Assembly (NCBI GenBank): GCA_947579605.1 | Contig: OX388312.1 | Span: forward strand, 8,370,001 to 8,434,000 | Source: Athripsodes cinereus | Taxonomy: Eukaryota; Arthropoda; Insecta; Trichoptera; Leptoceridae | DNA length: 64,000 nucleotides | Reading direction: 5' to 3' | Shown: positions 52,290 through 61,806 of the stretch, one piece after another | Layout of the letters: each line of letters opens with the position of its first letter | Position numbering within the stretch: the first letter of the stretch is position 1 | Notes under the pieces: model-generated | The model's database searches: none | Told to the model about the DNA's origin: nothing | The model's input: only the letters and a program-made list of their open reading frames with translations | Position numbers and translations under genes: made by a program

Positions 52290-52561
52290 TCATTGGATGT
52301 TCAAGTTTGTGTATTAAATGCTGAATTGCATAGAGACAATTCAATTCTAATTCAGGATTGTGTTTGTCTCCGATGAATGTGACTAAAAGTGGGTTGTATG
52401 TGTTTAATCGCTGTTTGGCTTGAACATCGTCAAATCTCGGTTTTGCATTTTCTGTTGGAACTAGTACATATTTATACACAGCCTCAGTCAGAGCTCTGAT
52501 GAACCAAATTTCCTCTGGATTCTCAATAACATTCTTGATCCATTCTTCAATTTGACGTAAA
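52290..52561 (-). CDS. exon of an eIF4G-like W2 (MIF4G-type C-terminal) domain
   Basis: On the minus strand, after TTATAG (acceptor at 52562-52563), the exon reads LRQIEEWIKNVIENPEEIWF, IRALTEAVYKYVL, RFDDVQAKQRLNTYNPLLVT, and LELNCLYAIQHLIHKLEHPM, ending at the strong donor A|GTAAGT (52290/52289). The IxEW - FIRAL - L-x(4)-Y - ELxCLYAIQ-x(3)-LEHP succession matches the C-terminal W2 domain of eIF4G, which in animals binds the MNK kinase and caps the translation-initiation scaffold. No neighbouring exons are seen on either side within the window, so this could be one exon of a gene with large introns or a detached duplicate. It contains no frameshift, which favours a functional exon. Confidence 0.65.
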
Positions 52562-52627
52562 CTATAAATATATTTAAATAAATATATTTATAGTTTAATA
52601 TATTTAAATATATTTAAATTTAAAATG

Positions 52628-52812
52628 AGTTCGTCGGTAGCCTGGAGGTAGAGTCTCGGCCTCCAGAACAAGGGGTCCGAGGTTCGATCCCAGGTGCTGG
52701 CAAACTCCCCTTTCACGGCACAAGCTTTTAGCTTAGTGTGAAAGGTGTATAAGGTTGTATTTGGGTTTATTACAAAACCCAGATATATCCTTTTTAAAAA
52801 AAAAAAAAAAAT
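52628..52812 (+). mobile_element. SINE family S1, full length
   Basis: GAGTTCGTCGGTAGCCTGGA starts the copy, the B box GGTTCGATCCC follows, and it ends with a short T5-A16 tail. It is the closest copy to a consensus tRNA-like head. It sits just upstream of the minus-strand eIF4G-like exon, in its presumed intron. Confidence 0.85.
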
Positions 52813-52814
52813 TT

Positions 52815-55089
52815 ATTATTATTTGACTGGCGCCTTTTTATAGTAGCATTCAAGTTCTTTTGTGTTTCTTTTAAATGATAAAAATATTTTTGTCTCTAAC
52901 GAAGGAATAAATTATTTTAATAGGTATCTTTAAATTAACAGTTAAAGTAATAACTACTTGATTAGTTTATAACTAATTGCTTTATACTTTTTTTTTAATT
53001 ATGCCATTATCTAACTTTCTGAGCTTGTATACTTCACAAATACTTGTTACAAGTTTATATCCTAAATCTATCCAAACAAATTCACTGAATCAGCGTCAGA
53101 AAGTATACATGACAATTACGCAGAAATCGAGTATATTTTCTGAGACTATATTTTGTTACACATTTTGAAAACATACAGTGCAAGAACACTATGAATGCGT
53201 ACTGGCATTGTATAGGTACTTTCAAAATATGCGTCGTCACTCGGTGACTGTCTGAACGCAGCCCAAATGCGATGTACCGAACAAAATTTGTTTCATACAA
53301 AATGCCCGCCGTTCCCCTCCCCGCGCAGCTACAAAATATTTACCAAAGTGTCTGTCCATTACTCTATTTAGGTCCATGATATCAGCAGTATAAAATTGAA
53401 GGTTATTTTCATTATCCTATTCGATATGCTTCCCTGATCAACTTGACCGTAGTTATCAACCACATGGCAAATCTCATGGAAACAACAAGCAAGCGCGAAT
53501 GTCTACCGACCATTTTTCTTTCATGCAATCCTAGTAGATTTTCCGAGGTTACCCAATCAACGTGGTTGATGTCCTTGTGCGCATGATCTACATAGTTGTT
53601 ATTAATATTTCAGCACACCAATAGTACCCTCTGCCGCTTATATTGCCCTGATATATTTGAGTTGCTTGGATATTTGACTCGCTCTTGAAACGTGCGTTAA
53701 AGTTTCAAGAGTACAAAAATTCAAACCTGAAAACCTATCAAACAAGTTTTACGTATCTTTCTCTTAACGAATGTTTACAAGCAGTTTATTTGCAAGTAAG
53801 TAGTGGGTATTTTAGATATTTTTATCTTATGAAATACGTAAAATTTAAAACTCATGTAAATTTCGCACAAGATTCAGTAGTAGGCAAGTAAGTACATAAA
53901 GTAGACAGGGAACAATGGCCATATCGGCGCCAGTATCGTTATGTTATTTTGACAGCTTACAAATAATATCCTTTGAGAATAATACAAGTAGGTACCTAAT
54001 GCAACAAACGAACAGCTGTGTGCAATGAAATAATGTTCTACGAGTGTTGCTTGCTGTCTTTTACGTATAATATTCTGTACAATGTATTATTTGTAGTTTG
54101 TACATCATAAACGAAACAACTGGTATGAGAATAGGATGATATTAACATTAACCAAGCAATCAGAGGGATTTATTTACGGAGAGTATAACCACGATAATAT
54201 AACAGAAGACATAAAGTTACAGGAAACTTATACTATCTGCCTACTACATTTCAGATTCATATTGTAATGAAACATTGTTAGTTTCTAATTATTAGACATA
54301 CGTAATCTCATTATAACCATAGCGAAGATGTACCAACAGACTTGCTATTTATATATTTCTATTCTATTATTATTAGGAGATAGGATAAATACATACCTAT
54401 CTTATTGAATTTATCACTTACAGAAACACAATTTATCCCAACAGATTTTTCCACGATGATGATGACACATAATGATGTATATTTTATTTTCTTATCTTTA
54501 CATACTGAAGTTAAAGTAATCAGATGAATAAAAATAGAAGAAAAACTCAAAATTATGAAGGTACTTATTATATTACTATAAGTTTCGAGTTGCAGAAACC
54601 AATCGGTTTTTAAAACAGCATTACATTCACAAAGTTTTTTTTGACTTTTTATTATGATTGTTTTATCTTAATATTCTATACTTGTGTATACATCATATGA
54701 ACTATGTTTGTAAATATATAACATGTAAAAGGCTAGCGCCGTGAATTGTTAATAAATTAAAAAAATAAAAAATTATGATATCTGGACAAAAATGGGTGGG
54801 GAGGTTAGGTAGCCGATATTCTGATAAAATATTATATAAGTACATTGTGCAATCTCATAGATGATTACATAATACTAACAACTTAGTATCAGTACGTAGA
54901 ATTGATAGAACAAAGCAGCTTTTCTACGAATACAATATTGCTGCATTACATACTTACTCGTTCGTACAATCATGTCGACACCTCGAGCTACCGTGTGTGT
55001 TGTATATTGATATGAGTCAAAACAGTTAGTAGGTGTTTACTAATGTTAACACACAACAAGGCTTTCACTTAAAATGTATTATGAAAATC
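52815..55089. other. intergenic DNA, no gene recognised
   Basis: No frame resembles a known protein. No further astacin or eIF4G exons are evident on either strand. Confidence 0.45.
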
Positions 55090-55100
55090 ACAAGGGAGTA

Positions 55101-55417
55101 GCTGAGATGAAAACCTTACGTGCTATCGCGGGAAAAACTCTCAGAGATAGAATTAGAAATACTGAGATTAGAAGGATATGCGACACGGAGGACATAGTGA
55201 GATGGAGTAGGAAGAGGAGACGATTCTGGAGAGACCATATAGACAGGATGGCTGAAAACAGGATCGCCCACATTGCTGCAAAGAAGACACCGGCTGGCTC
55301 ACGTTTGCGAGGAAGACCACCAAAGAGATGGAAAGATAGCTGGTCCTCAGGGTCACAAGAGGGAATCACTTCCGAAACAACAGATCGATGATCTATCACA
55401 CGAGGAAGAAGAAGAAG
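55101..55417 (+). mobile_element. 3' end of a third RTE-like LINE, with 11-bp duplication
   Basis: The insert is bounded by ACAAGGGAGTA at 55090-55100 and 55418-55428, a perfect 11-bp duplication. The open frame (stop at 55391) reads LRAIAGKTLRDRIRNTEIRR, then WSRKRRRFWRDHIDRMAENR and RGRPPKRWKDSW, the C-terminal part typical of RTE-type ORF2. It ends in a GAA trinucleotide run. Only about 95 codons of the LINE remain, but the frame is intact, so insertion is probably recent. Confidence 0.82.
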
Positions 55418-55429
55418 ACAAGGGAGTAA

Positions 55430-56660
55430 AATTTTAAAATTGAAGTAGGCAGATAAAGCGATACACCAAAAAGTTGCACACCTATTTCAATTACTTTGTA
55501 TCAGGATAAAAATGTTGTGGCTTATTAATTAAAATTGTACCATGTCAAATCTACCAAAGTGAACTTGTGAGAAAATATCCCTCTTCAGTACAATTTGAAG
55601 TAAATCCTCAACTCAATCCCTATCTACCCCGGTTGTGCAACTTTTATTTATTGATATGTATGAATCACATTGTATTTTCACTTCACACTATTTTTTGCAT
55701 GAGGTGAAAAGCTTGCTCAATGTGTTCAACACAATATGTCTATCTTCTAACTCTTTGCGGGCGGGAAAAATTTTCAGATCTGATCTACATAATCTAGTTA
55801 TTTGATTATCTGGGGGCTAAGTCTTCGAGTACCGTTTTTCTTAGATTTTGCCTCTATATTAAAGAAAAATTGACAACCCTAGTGGAATTTTAAGGTAGCA
55901 ATGAATTAATAATATTACTCTTACTTAGATAAACAAGATTTTAGTGACTAAGATGGTAATCTACTTGCGACAGAACTTTCATTTAATATCTTTAAGGTTT
56001 TGTTTGCTTATTATCAGCTTATTGTATTACATACTAGTTTTAAACTCAGTTTCGATAGAGATTAAATCATTATTAAATTTAATTAAAAACATAATCAAGA
56101 ATCACATTGCTTTGTAGAGAAATGACGAAATTTATTTAAACAAAACCTTTATTTATTAAATTCAATTCAATCAATAATATTAATAAACATACAAAATATG
56201 AGCCAATATATCACCAATATATTATGGCTACAATTACGTTGCAGCAGCCCCACTAGGTTGCCCTGTATCGAGGTGTGCTGCGTGTAGAAAAATATTATTA
56301 TTATCTAAAAAAACCCATAATCTACTGGGACCAATAATATATCCTAACCACGCCTTGACTTTTTGGACAACATTGTCATGGCTTGAGAGAACAGCTAAAT
56401 TTTTGTGATTGGTTTTACATAGATGTCTAGATTTTGAAGTTATGAAATTAGCTTTTTTTAGAAGTTAAGTTTTTGACATATTTTCATAGAATATTACTTA
56501 GGTAGTTACTTACCATAAAGTTTGATACAAACTTCAATGAACCAGTATTTGAGAATATAGCAAAATAAATAACATTGAATTTGATAGGTATATTATCTAT
56601 TCTATAATATAGAAGACAATATAAAAGTGTTAACATTATACACAAAGGTACATTAACTGA
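55430..56660. other. intergenic DNA with a possible retroelement end
   Basis: About 56150-56240 (TTCAATTCAATCAATAATAT ... TATGGCTACAATTACG) resembles 22960-23050. The rest shows no recognisable feature. Confidence 0.4.
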
Positions 56661-56669
56661 GTTTAAATC

Positions 56670-56735
56670 GTAGCATTACAGCATTTTCCACTAGTGGGGT
56701 AGCAAGTGGACTTGCTACAAGTTATTACCTTATTA
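56670..56735 (-). repeat. degraded fragment of repeat family X
   Basis: TACAGCATTTTCCACTAGTG and GGGTAGCAAGTGGACTTGCT are a mutated antisense end of family X. Confidence 0.45.
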
Positions 56736-57184
56736 ACAGCACATAAACATATATTTACAAACAAACTCCAAAATCTATTTATATGCGAATTTGCAACATT
56801 TAATAGTTAACACTAAGAACTACCACCTTTGGCTAAACAGCTGGAAATGTAATTTAGATAATACATAATTACTACACCATTGTACATATAATTATTACCA
56901 TGGGTGTACTACTGTACTCAGAGAGGAGGGCTATGGAGGACATCTGTCCCCTTTAGGATCTCGAAAATGGTATGAAAGTAGACAAAATTAGTATTAAAGT
57001 ATTGAAAAGTCAAACAAACAATAGAGTGGTTATAAAATTATTGCAGGTACAAAAACTAGAAGAATATAATAATAACAATTATAAACTTGACAATTTATTT
57101 AGCGCCGTTTTGTGATACGAACCACCATAAGGGCGCATTTAAAATTTTACTTTTTTTTTTATTTATTGTAATTACCCAACATGA

Positions 57185-57332
57185 ATATTGCAATAAAATT
57201 TGGGTTAGTTCGAAGAGATCGCGTCTTTGCGATAAAGTCGTCCTCTGTATATTGATTGTATCTAACTTGAATGTTTATGTACCTTTCACGTAATTGTTTG
57301 TAATCAATGTTCAGTAAAGAATGAATAAAAAA
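57185..57332 (+). repeat. probable LINE 3' untranslated relic
   Basis: GAAGAGATCGCGTCTTTGCG ATAAAG and CAGTAAAGAATGAATAAAAA resemble the 3' ends of insect LINEs with an A-rich tail. There is no coding remnant upstream; the weak open frame at 57087-57293 is probably not a gene. Confidence 0.4.
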
Positions 57333-57334
57333 TA

Positions 57335-57880
57335 AATGTGAAATACCTAATTCAAATTGCTATACTAAATTGAAAAATTGACGGCAGGCGGGAGGGGGGA
57401 GGTTAATTTTTCGTGGATACCATAATATTACTTGTAGGTACTGAAATCGTGATAATTGAGACTTATTGATAGGTACCAAAAACAAAAGGTTCACACATTT
57501 GATAGTTACAAAAATAAAACATTGTTAAGTTGATGACCCCTCCGTAGAGAAAACCCTGGGTACGCCTATGATTATGACTTATCATTTATTTAGATGTATT
57601 AATAAATAGATAGATAAACAAATTATTATTATGTGTAATTATTATACTTAGAAATAATGAATATTATATTTGGATACAATCTACAACTCTGTGAAAACAA
57701 TCGAAATGACTTAGCTACCAGATACCAGTACGTAAGTATCCACATTGTATAACATGCTAAAGTATAATAAATCTTTGAGTCCCCAATACAAAATACGTCT
57801 CCCATCACTCTGTTCCGTAAGTTTTTCAGTATCTTATAAAAAGTAAGTGTTCGTGAATCTTCTCCAATAGAACAATTAAC
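57335..57880. other. intergenic DNA, nothing recognised
   Basis: A G-rich stretch (GGCAGGCGGGAGGGGGGAGG near 57383) stands out from the AT-rich background. No gene or known repeat is identified. Confidence 0.4.
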
Positions 57881-57884
57881 ATCT

Positions 57885-58136
57885 ACAATTTTTCCCGTGG
57901 AGCACCCGGTAAAGAATTGGTCTCCCACTCTTCTCCTTAAGTTTTCGAGTGTCCTGTAAGAGGCAGGTGTTCGAAAAAATTAAGACATTGTACATCTTAA
58001 ATTCAGCGATGAGGTTTGCCACCCATCCTGAATGTCTTGATTTTATGTTGGCACGAAGAGGACAGCTTGCATGTTTCTTACATGCAGCTGGTCTGCTGGT
58101 TACCCCACTTGTGGGATATGCCGTGATGGTATAGTA
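57885..58136 (+). repeat. repeat family X, long sense copy
   Basis: Reads GGTAAAGAATTGGTCTCCCA, AGCGATGAGGTTTGCCACCC, GGCACGAAGAGGACAGCTTG, CAGCTGGTCTGCTGGTTACC, CCACTTGTGGGATATGCCGT, then GATGGTATAGTATATATA. This defines the sense orientation and the 3' tail of the family. Confidence 0.8.
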
Positions 58137-58154
58137 TATATACATCTACAATTC

Positions 58155-58276
58155 ATCGAGCCATCCTGAATGACCTATTTTTTTATCAGTATGGAAAGGA
58201 CAATCAGCATTTTTATAACATCCATTTATTTCACTGGCTACCCCACTTGTGGCATATGCGCCTTGATGGTATATTA
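58155..58276 (+). repeat. repeat family X, second diverged copy in tandem
   Basis: It begins GAGCCATCCTGAATGACC and ends GGCTACCCCACTTGTGGCAT followed by TGATGGTATATTAGTAAG. It lies directly after the better copy at 57885-58136. Confidence 0.65.
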
Positions 58277-58454
58277 GTAAGTATAATAAGTATAATGTGC
58301 TCAAACCATCGCAACGTATTTACATACATGCATTATTTTCCACAACACTTCTCTCGCATCCGTTCATTTTCCTGATATACTCATGCCGTTAGCACACCTC
58401 CGCGGCGGAATCGAGAAAGCGGCTCCGCTTAAATCTGTCAGTTCGTGTGCGTCG

Positions 58455-58493
58455 CACACAAGCCCAAAGAGCTATATTAGGACGACAAAAATA
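58455..58493 (+). repeat. left Transib end: heptamer, 23-bp spacer, nonamer
   Basis: Heptamer CACACAA at 58455-58461, spacer 58462-58484 (23 bases), nonamer-like ACAAAAATA at 58485-58493, which matches seven of nine positions of the RAG nonamer ACAAAAACC. The heptamer agrees with Transib CACWATG only over the first four bases. The A-rich nonamer could match by chance in this AT-rich DNA, but its exact spacing is notable. Confidence 0.75.
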
Positions 58494-58724
58494 AAAAAAA
58501 CATATCCTTGAAACCAATCAAAAATCTTTTAAAACAATTCTTGATTAAACATTCCATCCTTCTTCATAAGAATTTTTGTTTCCGATCTAACAGGATTGTC
58601 TGCGCATGCGTTCAAAGTCGAGGTAACGTCTACACGGCCGATATTGGTTAGTTGAGTTCAAATAGTTGACGGAGTAGTTGTGTTCGTGCTGTTTCCCCAC
58701 ATTTGTTTTTTATTAGATTTTAAC

Positions 58725-58743
58725 ATGGATATTGAAGCGACAG
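58725..58743 (+). CDS. truncated Transib-family protein, exon 1
   Basis: ATG 58725 opens MDIEAT plus one base of a glycine codon before GTATGT. The 257-bp intron (58744-59000) ends in TATTTACAG. Joining gives G-S-E-G-D-A-P-L-Q in the same frame as the long exon, a phase-1 junction. There is no other upstream in-frame ATG in exon 2, which supports this start. The 240 bases between the transposon end and this ATG serve as promoter and leader; no TATA box is obvious. Confidence 0.78.
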
Positions 58744-59000
58744 GTATGTACTTTAATATGTAATTTTTATTTTGGCTTAACGGTTGTATGTAGTGTAGAT
58801 AAAATATGTTTTCTAAGATGCTATTTTTGTCCTTTAAAATATTGAAAAATTATTTTTAGCTAGACTTATACAAAAAGTTCCAAAGAGTACCGCAATAATT
58901 TTTTTATAGTTTGTTAAAATACTTTATAATTTATGTAAAAAAGTAAAATACAGGTCCCCCCGTTTCCCCCCTCTTGTTAAATCGTATGTTATATTTACAG

Positions 59001-59911
59001 GTAGTGAGGGTGACGCTCCTCTACAGGAAGTTAAGGTGAAGAGAAGAGAATTATTTGAAGTGTTAAACAATAAACTTTTTTATAAATTTTCGTCATTAAA
59101 ATGCAATGAACGATTGTTTGAATATATATTGGACAAGTTTGGTATTAGTGAACTTTCTAAATATTGTGTAAAACGATTAAAAATTGTTATCAAAGTGTTA
59201 GTTATGAAGTTTTTCGAGAAATGGCGTAATTGTAATCACATGTTTGAACGATTTAACAACAAGCATATGAAATGGCTTGATACTGATCTAAATCTTCCAG
59301 AAATACAGCCATCACAGCTTTCATCATCAGCACGTCCAGCAAAACATCCAGAGCAGCAGAGTCGAGGGAGGCCACGAAAATTATTCAACGAGAGTTCAAT
59401 ACGCAGTAAGCAAAGAGTGGTTAATCCAATAGTAACGAGTATTAGTCCAGAAAAACCATGCTTGGCTGCAAAATCAAGTTTGGTGAAATCAGGCAAGAGA
59501 ACTGCAGCTCAAGTTGTGAAACTAGCCATTCAATCTACACCAAATACTTTAAAAAAAATTAAAGTGATGCATGATGCATCATCGTCTGTCATACCGTATA
59601 GTCCTGAAGAAGCTTTAGGTCTCGTGGTGGATCTTAATTTGACGAAAGACGGTTATATGACTATGAGACATGGAGCAAAAGAAAGAGGAGCAAATATCTA
59701 TACCTCATATCATGTTATAGCAGAGGCTAAGAGGAGGTGTTATCCCAATAATATTATGGTTACTGAAAACGAGGCTGTAGTGCCACTGTTGGACCTTCTT
59801 ATACATACCACACAACGTTTGGTACAAGTGCAGGCTGATGTAATACTACAGAACATTTCGGAGAACTGTGATATGTACTATCGAAGTATACGGTGGCCAC
59901 AGCATATATAA
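59001..59911 (+). CDS. truncated Transib/RAG1-family transposase, exon 2
   Basis: With exon 1 it gives a 309-residue protein. Residues 20-100 are basic and hydrophobic (VKRRELFEVL, KRLKIVIKVLVMKFFEKWRN). An AT-hook-like SRGRPRKLF lies near residues 127-135, followed by a Lys-rich Ser/Pro linker. Residues 206-255 carry PYSPEEALGLVVDLNLTKDG, YMTMRHGAKERGANIYTSYH and VIAEAKRRCYP, resembling the conserved N-terminal transposase block of Transib and RAG1-like proteins that precedes the catalytic core. The frame ends SIRWPQHI, stop, exactly where family members continue into the W-G-x-D-G-S-S-G-H segment. None of the catalytic D, D, E residues is present, so DNA cleavage is not expected. It could bind DNA and act as a repressor or be a by-product. 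The uninterrupted frame over 900 bases is notable. The family call rests on remembered motifs plus the element ends. Confidence 0.78.
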
Positions 59912-60089
59912 GCAAAACTGGATGCTAGTTTCTTCTGATCCAATTATATCTGACAGGCGAAAAAAAATTTAAAAAAATAAAACACAACTCAACGAAATTG
60001 TACTGAGCATGCTTAGGCTTCCTACTGATTTTAATAATAATAATGATCAGAAGTCTGACGATGAAGAAGATGACGACGATACAGATTAG
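59892..60089 (+). pseudogene. out-of-frame transposase remnants after the stop
   Basis: One frame from 59892 reads GGHSIYKQNWMLVSSDPIIS and stops near 59964. SGHS-x-YKQ is the landmark directly after the KWGxDGSSG motif of Transib-type transposases, so a small out-of-frame deletion probably removed that motif. A second fragment (about 59976-60089) reads QLNEIVLSMLRLPTDFNNNN and then an acidic tail DQKSDDEEDDDDTD, stop, like a protein C-terminus. The whole catalytic core is lost between them. Confidence 0.6.
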
Positions 60090-60302
60090 TATAAAAAAAA
60101 TGTACAACTTTAGTAATAAAAATACAGAAATATTAAAAAAAAAACATTTTCTAATCGGAGTGCTATTACCCCCATCTACCCTATATAATATACCCTCTAT
60201 TACCCCCATTTACCCTAAAAAGGTCTTTTTTTATTAAGGCGATTATCAAGCAGCCTCACAATAAACAATTCTGATAAGAATATCTAATAAGTTACCATTT
60301 TA

Positions 60303-60341
60303 TATTTTTGGCGTCCTAATATAGCTATTTGGGCTTGTGTG
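60303..60341 (-). repeat. right Transib end: heptamer, 23-bp spacer, nonamer
   Basis: Read inward on the minus strand: CACACAA (60341-60335), 23 bases, then CCAAAAATA (60311-60303), which matches six of nine nonamer positions. One mismatch separates it from the left inverted repeat over 30 bases. Confidence 0.75.
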
Positions 60342-60504
60342 CGTCGTACGCAAGAGCGAGATGGCATGCTCAAATACATACTGTTTTCTATACATCTATC
60401 TCTTTCTAGCACCGTTTCCCACATATGGGGCAGTCACTAATAAACATAATAGTCGTCCTCTCCGTGCCAATATCCACATGACGTTATTCTACTGATTACT
60501 ACAC

Positions 60505-61168
60505 TATCTATACCATCACGGCATCTCTCACAAGTTTATTACATGCAGTTGGTCTACTGACTATCCCACATTATCTATCTATATCATCACGGCTTTCCCA
60601 CAAGTTTATTACATGCAGTTGGTCTACTGACTATCCCACTTTATCTATCTATACCATCACGGCTTTCCCACAAGTTTATTACATGCAGTTGGTCTACTGA
60701 CTATCCCACTTTATCTATCTATACCATCACGGCTTTCCCACAAGTTTATTACATGCAGTTGGTCTACTGACTATCCCACTTTATCTATCTATACCATCAC
60801 GGCTTTCCCACAAGTTTATTACAAACAGTTGGTCTACTGACTACCCCACTATCTATCTATACCATCACGACATCTCCCACAAGCATATTACATGCAGTTG
60901 GTCAACTGACTATCCCACTTTATCTATCTATACCATCACGGCTTTCCCACAAGTTTATTACATGCAGTTGGTCAACTGCATGTAATAAACTTGTGGGAAA
61001 GCCGTGATGGTAAAGGTAGATAAAGAGGGGTAGTCAGTAGACCAACTGCATGTAATAAACTTGTGAGAGATGCCGTGATGGTATAGATAGATAAAGTGGG
61101 ATAGTCAGTAGACCAACTGCATGTAATAAACTTGTGGGAAAGCCGTGCTGGTATAGATAGATTATAGT
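60505..61168. repeat. snap-back array of 70-bp repeats derived from repeat X
   Basis: About seven plus-orientation units of 70 bp (ACCATCACGGCTTTCCCACA, AGTTTATTACATGCAGTTGG, TCTACTGACTATCCCACTTT, ATCTATCTAT) are followed from 60974 by about three units in minus orientation. The units match the antisense terminal part of repeat family X. The turning point is the palindrome at 60931-61012. One deviant unit (60850-60915) shows ACGACATCTCCC and CAACTGAC. Confidence 0.92.
60931..61012. repeat. near-perfect palindrome, 39-bp arms, 4-bp centre
   Basis: Arms 60931-60969 and 60974-61012 are exact reverse complements around GGTC. The arm starts TACCATCACGGCTTTCCCAC and ends CATGCAGTT. Confidence 0.95.
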
Positions 61169-61806
61169 TCAATATTTATTATTCGGCCAATATCGGATAA
61201 TTACTTTGGAATATGCAATTTAGTTCCATTAATTTCACACTACTGCGTACGTAATAGTGTTTATTCGGTATTACGATTTCGCTGTTCGCGTTCCGCGCAA
61301 ATGTACTAGCTAAAAGCGGTTTCGCTACTACGACTACGCTCAGCGGTTTCGCTTTCGCTATTTCGCGGCGGAGGTGTGCTAAAGCCCACATTCTTCACTT
61401 TATCTCACAGCGTTATACCATTCTTCCCCGCGATCACATTTCCACAGCATTTATTCCACTTTCGTCCTTCTTCAACCATGTACAAGTTTTGCTTTCATTT
61501 TTGTCAGTGCCAGAATGGTAGATATTGTGCACTTCTAACATTTTTGCCAAAATCGACACATTGCTATTGCTAACAATGGATTGAAGTTCATCGTTCACTC
61601 TAGCACCGGCCACTCTTTTTCTTTCGATTATAATAATTATGATACTGATCGAAACTCCCCAGTAAACTTTTTCAGCTTCTTTCTAAAATTGTCTGTAACA
61701 AAAACGTATGTACTCAGAGGATTACTCAGGAAAAGTTCAAATTAGATATAAAATATGAAAAAATAACATCAAAGTATGTTATTTCCTACTTTTCCTTGTC
61801 TTAAGT

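Larger units (their letters stand above)
58455..60341 (+). mobile_element. Transib/RAG1-family DNA transposon, internally deleted (1,887 bp)
   Basis: The inverted repeats at 58455-58484 and 60312-60341 match at 29 of 30 positions, starting CACACAAGCCCAAA. Both sides carry CGTCG (58450-58454 and 60342-60346), a 5-bp duplication fitting the CGNCG preference known for Transib. Each end has a CAC-starting heptamer, 23 bases, and an A-rich nonamer (ACAAAAATA left, CCAAAAATA right in the inward sense), like a RAG 23-spacer signal. The gene inside encodes only the N-terminal third to half of a transposase, so the copy is non-autonomous. Transib is the transposon superfamily from which RAG1 derives. 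Confidence 0.88.
58389..61382. repeat. outer inverted-repeat structure enclosing Transib and snap-back array
   Basis: TTAGCACACCTCCGC (58389-58403) and GCGGAGGTGTGCTAA (61368-61382) are perfect 15-bp inverted repeats, followed by less perfect GC-rich CGAGAAAGCGG / CGCTTTCGC inner parts. A TA dinucleotide at each outer edge could be a TA target duplication with ends GCACACCTCCGC, as in Tc1/mariner- or PIF-like MITEs. The Transib element and the 70-bp array lie inside. The relation of the two ends is inferred; they may belong to separate MITE copies. Confidence 0.5.

Noticed and set aside
59236..59496. Minus-strand frame opposite the Transib exon (also 55088-55399 and 5524-5919)
   Set aside because: Shadow frames of genuine coding remnants on the other strand.
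60505..61168. CRISPR-like regular repeats
   Set aside because: Units are contiguous 70-bp tandem copies without unique spacers, in an animal genome, and invert half-way.
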